DNA of 15,929 nt from a bacterium (GTDB lineage Bacteria; Chloroflexota; Dormibacteria; UBA8260; Bog-877). A program made the position numbers and the translations under genes. Where the stretch lies: NCBI GenBank assembly GCA_021791345.1, contig JAJYWT010000092.1, positions 1 to 15,929 of the forward strand, in the 5' to 3' direction. Below are positions 13,131 to 15,929 of the stretch, piece by piece; the stretch's first letter is position 1, and each line of letters begins with the position of its first letter. The notes beneath the pieces are model-generated. The model made no database searches and was not told the origin of the DNA. It saw nothing but the letters and a program-made list of their open reading frames with translations.

Positions 13131-13727
13131 TCAACCGATCGCCTGCAGCCCGCGATAGATGCGCATCGCCTCCGCCTCCGCCTCCAAAAAGCCCAGCGCC
13201 TGGGCGCGCATCCCCTGCAGGGAGAAGCTCCAGAGGCCGGGAGGGCTGGAGGGCCCGGGCATGGTGCGGCCTCGGTACCGCGGCGGGTAGAAGGTGATGG
13301 TCGCGTGGGGCAGGCGCTTGAAGATCGGGCCCGAGACCATCACCTCGTCGATTGAGCGCGGCCCGATCACCCGTCCCTCGACCAGCTCCAGCTGCCGCTG
13401 CTTGCGGATCGGGTTGTCGGGGTCCTCCACCACCACCCGGCCGCCGAGCTCGGCGGTCAGCTGCAGCATCCCGAACGAGATCGCCAGCGCGTCCGTCTCG
13501 TCGCCCGCCAACTTCACGAATCCGGCCCCGACGATCGGCTCGAGGCTGTCCAGGCGCAGGTGGCGCAGGTACTCGGACTCGAACAGGCCGCGACTCTCGT
13601 CGGTCGCCAGCCAGACCGGCTCCGAGCGCCAGGCCCTGGCGGCGGCGAGGCGGGACACCGCGACCACCCAGTCCGCCGGGGTGGCGCGTCCGGCGTTCAT
13701 CAGGCGATGGTGGACAACCCGAGCCAT
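13131..13727 (-). CDS. Conserved-looking hypothetical protein upstream of dtd
   Basis: A 198-residue protein that I do not recognise. It has no signal peptide or membrane segment. The sequence is mixed alpha/beta in style: an Arg/Ala-rich N-terminal helix region, a GAGFVKLAGDETDALAISF segment, a VVVEDPDNPIRKQRQLELVEG stretch, a TITFYPPRYRG strand-like segment and a C-terminal helix (FLEAEAEAMRIYRG). The start is the ATG at 13727, 9 bases after the stop of the VirB4-like gene; no strong ribosome binding site is visible. It is followed by dtd after 4 bases. Codon use matches its neighbours, so it is very likely a real gene. Confidence 0.75.
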   Translation of the reverse strand: MARVVHHRLMNAGRATPADWVVAVSRLAAARAWRSEPVWLATDESRGLFESEYLRHLRLDSLEPIVGAGFVKLAGDETDALAISFGMLQLTAELGGRVVVEDPDNPIRKQRQLELVEGRVIGPRSIDEVMVSGPIFKRLPHATITFYPPRYRGRTMPGPSSPPGLWSFSLQGMRAQALGFLEAEAEAMRIYRGLQAIG

Positions 13728-13736
13728 CGTCCGATT

Positions 13737-15752
13737 CTAAGCTGGCCGGTCCGCGGCGACCGGGGCCAGCTGCCCCGCCGATGCGGCGGCCGGTGGGGGG
13801 CCGGGATGGGTCAGCCAGCGGTGGTACGGCGCAGGTGCGGTGACGCGGAGTGGGATTCGTTGCCAGCCGCAGACCAGCAGGAAGTCTCCGCGGCCCGCCT
13901 GCTGGAGAAAGCGCCGGTCAGCCTCCTCGAGCCCCAGGGAGCCCTGGAGCCGGCGGGCGCCGATCTCGGCCTGGCTGCCCAGAAGCTGGGTCGCCGAGTT
14001 CACCGCCACCACCTCTCCGAAGTGGGTGGCGGTGAGGTCGGCCCCGGTCTGCGTCAGCAGGATCAGCGACCCCTGGTACTTGCGCACCCGGCGGGCCAGT
14101 CGCTCCATCAGCTGGTGCAGGGCGGGGCTGTCGGCCAGCATCCCGGCCTCGTCCACTATCAGCTGCTTCTCCCCGGGGTGTTCCCGAACCCAGTGCCAGA
14201 GCCAGCTGGAGATGAGCAGGGTGACCGCCGGGGTCCACGACTCCGGGACGTTGCGGGTGCCCAGGACCAGCACCGAGCTGACCGCCGGACCCCGGCCTGG
14301 GGTGCTGAAGAGCTGTTGGGGTTCGCCGCTCACCCAGGGTTGCAGCCGTGCCGCCAGTGCTTCCCCGTCCAAGCGGGCCTGGAGCCTGGGGAGGCAGTCG
14401 CCCAGCACCGGGGCCCGGCCGACCGGGGGCTGGGCGATCAGCTCCCCCACCGTCTCCAGCAGCGCCGCGCGCTCGGAGTTGCTGAGCGGCCCACAGAGGA
14501 TTGAAACCAGCTCCACGGTGGCCGGGACGGTCTCCACGGCCGGGCCCATCTCCAGCATGTTGAACCGGGCGGCACGCGGGTCGACCAGGTCGAGGAAGGT
14601 GCCCCCCGCCAGCTCGCACCACCTCTGGTGCTCATTCTCGGGGTCCACCACCACCACCGACTGCCCCCGGCGGGCTGCCTCCATCGCCAGGAGCCCCGCC
14701 AGGTAAGATTTGCCGGCCCCCGAGGCCGCCACCACCGCCAGGTTCGCATTGTTGAGTCGAGGGTCGTGGTGCAGATCCAGCCCCACCCAGCGCCCGGTGC
14801 GCCGATGGATTCCGATCAGGCTCTGCTCCAAGCGATTGGCCTCCGGCCCTTCGAACCAGGGCCACAGGGTGGAGACCTCTCCGGTGGCCGCCAGCATCGT
14901 CGGTCGAGTCCCCGAAGGCGGTTGGCCCAGTGACTCCAGGTGCGCCGGGAGTTCATCGAAGTAGGCGGGAACAAAGGTGGCTCGCAGGGATGCCGCGGCG
15001 GTCTCGAGCTCCCGGGTCAGGGTGCGCAGCTCGGCTGGAGAGTCGGCCGCGAGGGTGACCGTGAGGGCCAGCTCGAACACCCGCTCCTCCCCCCGGGCGA
15101 GCACCTCCCGCAGGTCGCTGGCCGCGCGGGACAGCAGCCGGAGGCGGGGATCGGGTGGTTGCTCGACCGCGGCGAGCTCGCGAGCACGCAGGCCGCGCAG
15201 ACGGAGCCGAAGGTCGCGATCCGCAAGCTCGGGATCGCGCGGGGAGATGGTCAGCGCGAGCTTGCAATCGCCCGCGCCCCCCAGGAGCTGCCACAGCCAC
15301 CCGGGGTTCACCCCGACTCCGGGGAGGCGATGCAGCCGGAGCGAATGGAGATGCCGGCCTCCGATGCGGAGCTCCCGAGCACACTCCAGCAGGGGTCCGC
15401 GGGCCAGGGCGGGCGCCGCATCGGCGGCCTCGCTGCGCACCTCGCACCGGTTGCGGAGCGCGTCCAGCAGCTCCTGGTCGCGTCCCTGGCCGTGGCGCTC
15501 CTGGACCAGGTACGTGGTGATCCGGCGAGCTGCGGAGTCGGCAGCGGTGGCCCCGCCACGCGGAGTGGGCCGAACCGGCGGCCCACCCGGCCCGGCCGCC
15601 GGCTCCGGCCACAGCTGCTTGCAGATCACGAAGGTGCAGCGATCATCGAGAAGGTGGAGCCATGACCCGAATCCCTGGGCCAGGCGCTGCTGCTCGCTGG
15701 CTGCGAGATCCAGAAGGTCCGGCCCCACGGTTCGCCAGACCGCGCTGGTCAC
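13737..15752 (-). CDS. VirB4/TraC-like type IV secretion ATPase
   Basis: A protein of 671 residues from the proposed GTG start. The C-terminal half is a RecA/HerA-type ATPase: a GIHRRTGRWVGLD strand pair leads to the Walker A VVAASGAGKSYLAG (Lys348), then VVVDPENEHQRWCELAGG, typical of VirB4/TraG-like pumps, Walker B QLIVDEAGML (Asp534, Glu535), the QLMERLARRVRKYQGSLILLTQ segment and a C-terminal SQAEIGARRLQGSLGL. The N-terminal half matches the weakly conserved VirB4 domain. It powers assembly or substrate transfer in type IV secretion/conjugation and sits at the inner face of the membrane. The frame is open to 15914 and beyond, but the GTG at 15752 overlaps the TGA stop of the upstream PrgI-like frame (GTGA), which I take as the true start. 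VirB4 and PrgI neighbours are typical of Gram-positive-type systems. Confidence 0.8.
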   Translation of the reverse strand: MTSAVWRTVGPDLLDLAASEQQRLAQGFGSWLHLLDDRCTFVICKQLWPEPAAGPGGPPVRPTPRGGATAADSAARRITTYLVQERHGQGRDQELLDALRNRCEVRSEAADAAPALARGPLLECARELRIGGRHLHSLRLHRLPGVGVNPGWLWQLLGGAGDCKLALTISPRDPELADRDLRLRLRGLRARELAAVEQPPDPRLRLLSRAASDLREVLARGEERVFELALTVTLAADSPAELRTLTRELETAAASLRATFVPAYFDELPAHLESLGQPPSGTRPTMLAATGEVSTLWPWFEGPEANRLEQSLIGIHRRTGRWVGLDLHHDPRLNNANLAVVAASGAGKSYLAGLLAMEAARRGQSVVVVDPENEHQRWCELAGGTFLDLVDPRAARFNMLEMGPAVETVPATVELVSILCGPLSNSERAALLETVGELIAQPPVGRAPVLGDCLPRLQARLDGEALAARLQPWVSGEPQQLFSTPGRGPAVSSVLVLGTRNVPESWTPAVTLLISSWLWHWVREHPGEKQLIVDEAGMLADSPALHQLMERLARRVRKYQGSLILLTQTGADLTATHFGEVVAVNSATQLLGSQAEIGARRLQGSLGLEEADRRFLQQAGRGDFLLVCGWQRIPLRVTAPAPYHRWLTHPGPPPAAASAGQLAPVAADRPA

Positions 15753-15929
15753 CCGAGGTGGGGCCTGCCGCGCAGCGTGGACGGCTGCTGACCGGGACCG
15801 TCGACCGGCCGCCACTGCCGCGAGCGGCGCGCACGGGTCGAGAGGTTGCGGTGGGCGAGCACGAGCAGCCGCCATGCCCAATGTCCACTGGGGACTCCCC
15901 AGAGCCGCACCCACGCGAGCGCCGCTGAC
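15749..15929 (-). CDS. PrgI-like membrane protein, C-terminal part
   Basis: The last 59 codons of a gene entering from the right edge, ending in TGA at 15751-15749. The visible sequence reads WVRLWGVPSGHWAWRLLVLA, then an Arg-rich stretch finishing in RQWRPVDG and a short polar tail. This is the pattern of the C-terminus of PrgI-family proteins (small membrane proteins encoded just before VirB4 in Gram-positive and actinobacterial conjugation systems), where a hydrophobic segment is followed by basic residues and a W-R-P. The stop overlaps the GTG start of the VirB4-like gene by 4 bases (GTGA). This reading frame competes with a 5' extension of the VirB4 frame; composition and context favour it. 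Confidence 0.5.
   Translation of the reverse strand, partial: SAALAWVRLWGVPSGHWAWRLLVLAHRNLSTRARRSRQWRPVDGPGQQPSTLRGRPHLG

Noticed and set aside
15753..15914. Extension of the VirB4-like frame to a GTG at 15914
   Set aside because: The PrgI-like frame covers the same bases, looks more protein-like, and ends in a GTGA overlap with the chosen VirB4 start.
10063..15929. Calling the right half an integrative conjugative element
   Set aside because: No integrase, relaxase, coupling protein, attachment site or insertion sequence is visible and base composition does not shift; only part of a secretion apparatus is supported.
1..15929. CRISPR arrays, tRNA or rRNA genes, riboswitches
   Set aside because: No regularly spaced repeats, cloverleaf-like segments, rRNA-like stretches or recognisable riboswitch cores were seen on either strand.

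Overview
The window looks like chromosomal DNA from a very GC-rich bacterium (about 70% G+C by eye). GTG and TTG starts are used freely, and nearly every third codon position is G or C. The gene content (a PucR-type regulator, a family 5 solute-binding lipoprotein, and a PrgI/VirB4-type single-membrane conjugation module) fits Actinomycetota or an actinobacteria-like lineage such as Chloroflexota/Dormibacterota. That placement is inference; no phylogenetic marker settles it. I saw no rRNA, tRNA, insertion sequence or CRISPR array.

Left half (1-9941): an amine/amino-acid catabolism locus. On the minus strand are the 5' end of an ABC-transporter solute-binding lipoprotein (1-402) and, upstream of it, an FAD-dependent amine/amino-acid oxidase (674-2077). 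A 401-base divergent control region with several inverted repeats separates these from a plus-strand series: a glutamate-1-semialdehyde-aminomutase-like class III aminotransferase (2479-3849), a PucR-family regulator (4019-5656), a GABA-transaminase-like class III aminotransferase (5709-7019), an aldehyde dehydrogenase of the gamma-aminobutyraldehyde type (7065-8510), and a second FAD-dependent oxidase (8544-9941). The simplest reading is uptake of an amine or amino compound, oxidative deamination by the FAD enzymes to an aldehyde, oxidation to an acid by the dehydrogenase, and transamination by the class III enzymes. This resembles the Puu putrescine pathway or GABA pathway without the glutamylation steps. 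The real substrate cannot be read from the sequence.

Right half (10063-15929): everything is on the minus strand. In transcription order it holds the 3' end of a PrgI-like membrane protein, a VirB4-like ATPase whose GTG start overlaps the PrgI-like stop, a 198-residue unknown protein, dtd (D-aminoacyl-tRNA deacylase), a 184-base gap, a 69-residue unknown protein, a two-helix VirB2/TrbC-like protein, a six-helix TrbL/VirB6-like membrane protein, and an alpha/alpha-toroid (terpene-cyclase-like) protein. Together these look like part of a type IV secretion or conjugation apparatus with a housekeeping tRNA-editing gene lodged inside it. No relaxase, coupling protein or integrase is visible, so whether it is mobile is unknown.

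The two halves converge at about 9942-10062. The most interesting points are the doubled oxidase/aminotransferase set around a PucR regulator, the hairpin-rich control regions next to gene starts, the split type IV secretion cluster carrying dtd, and the toroid protein at its end.
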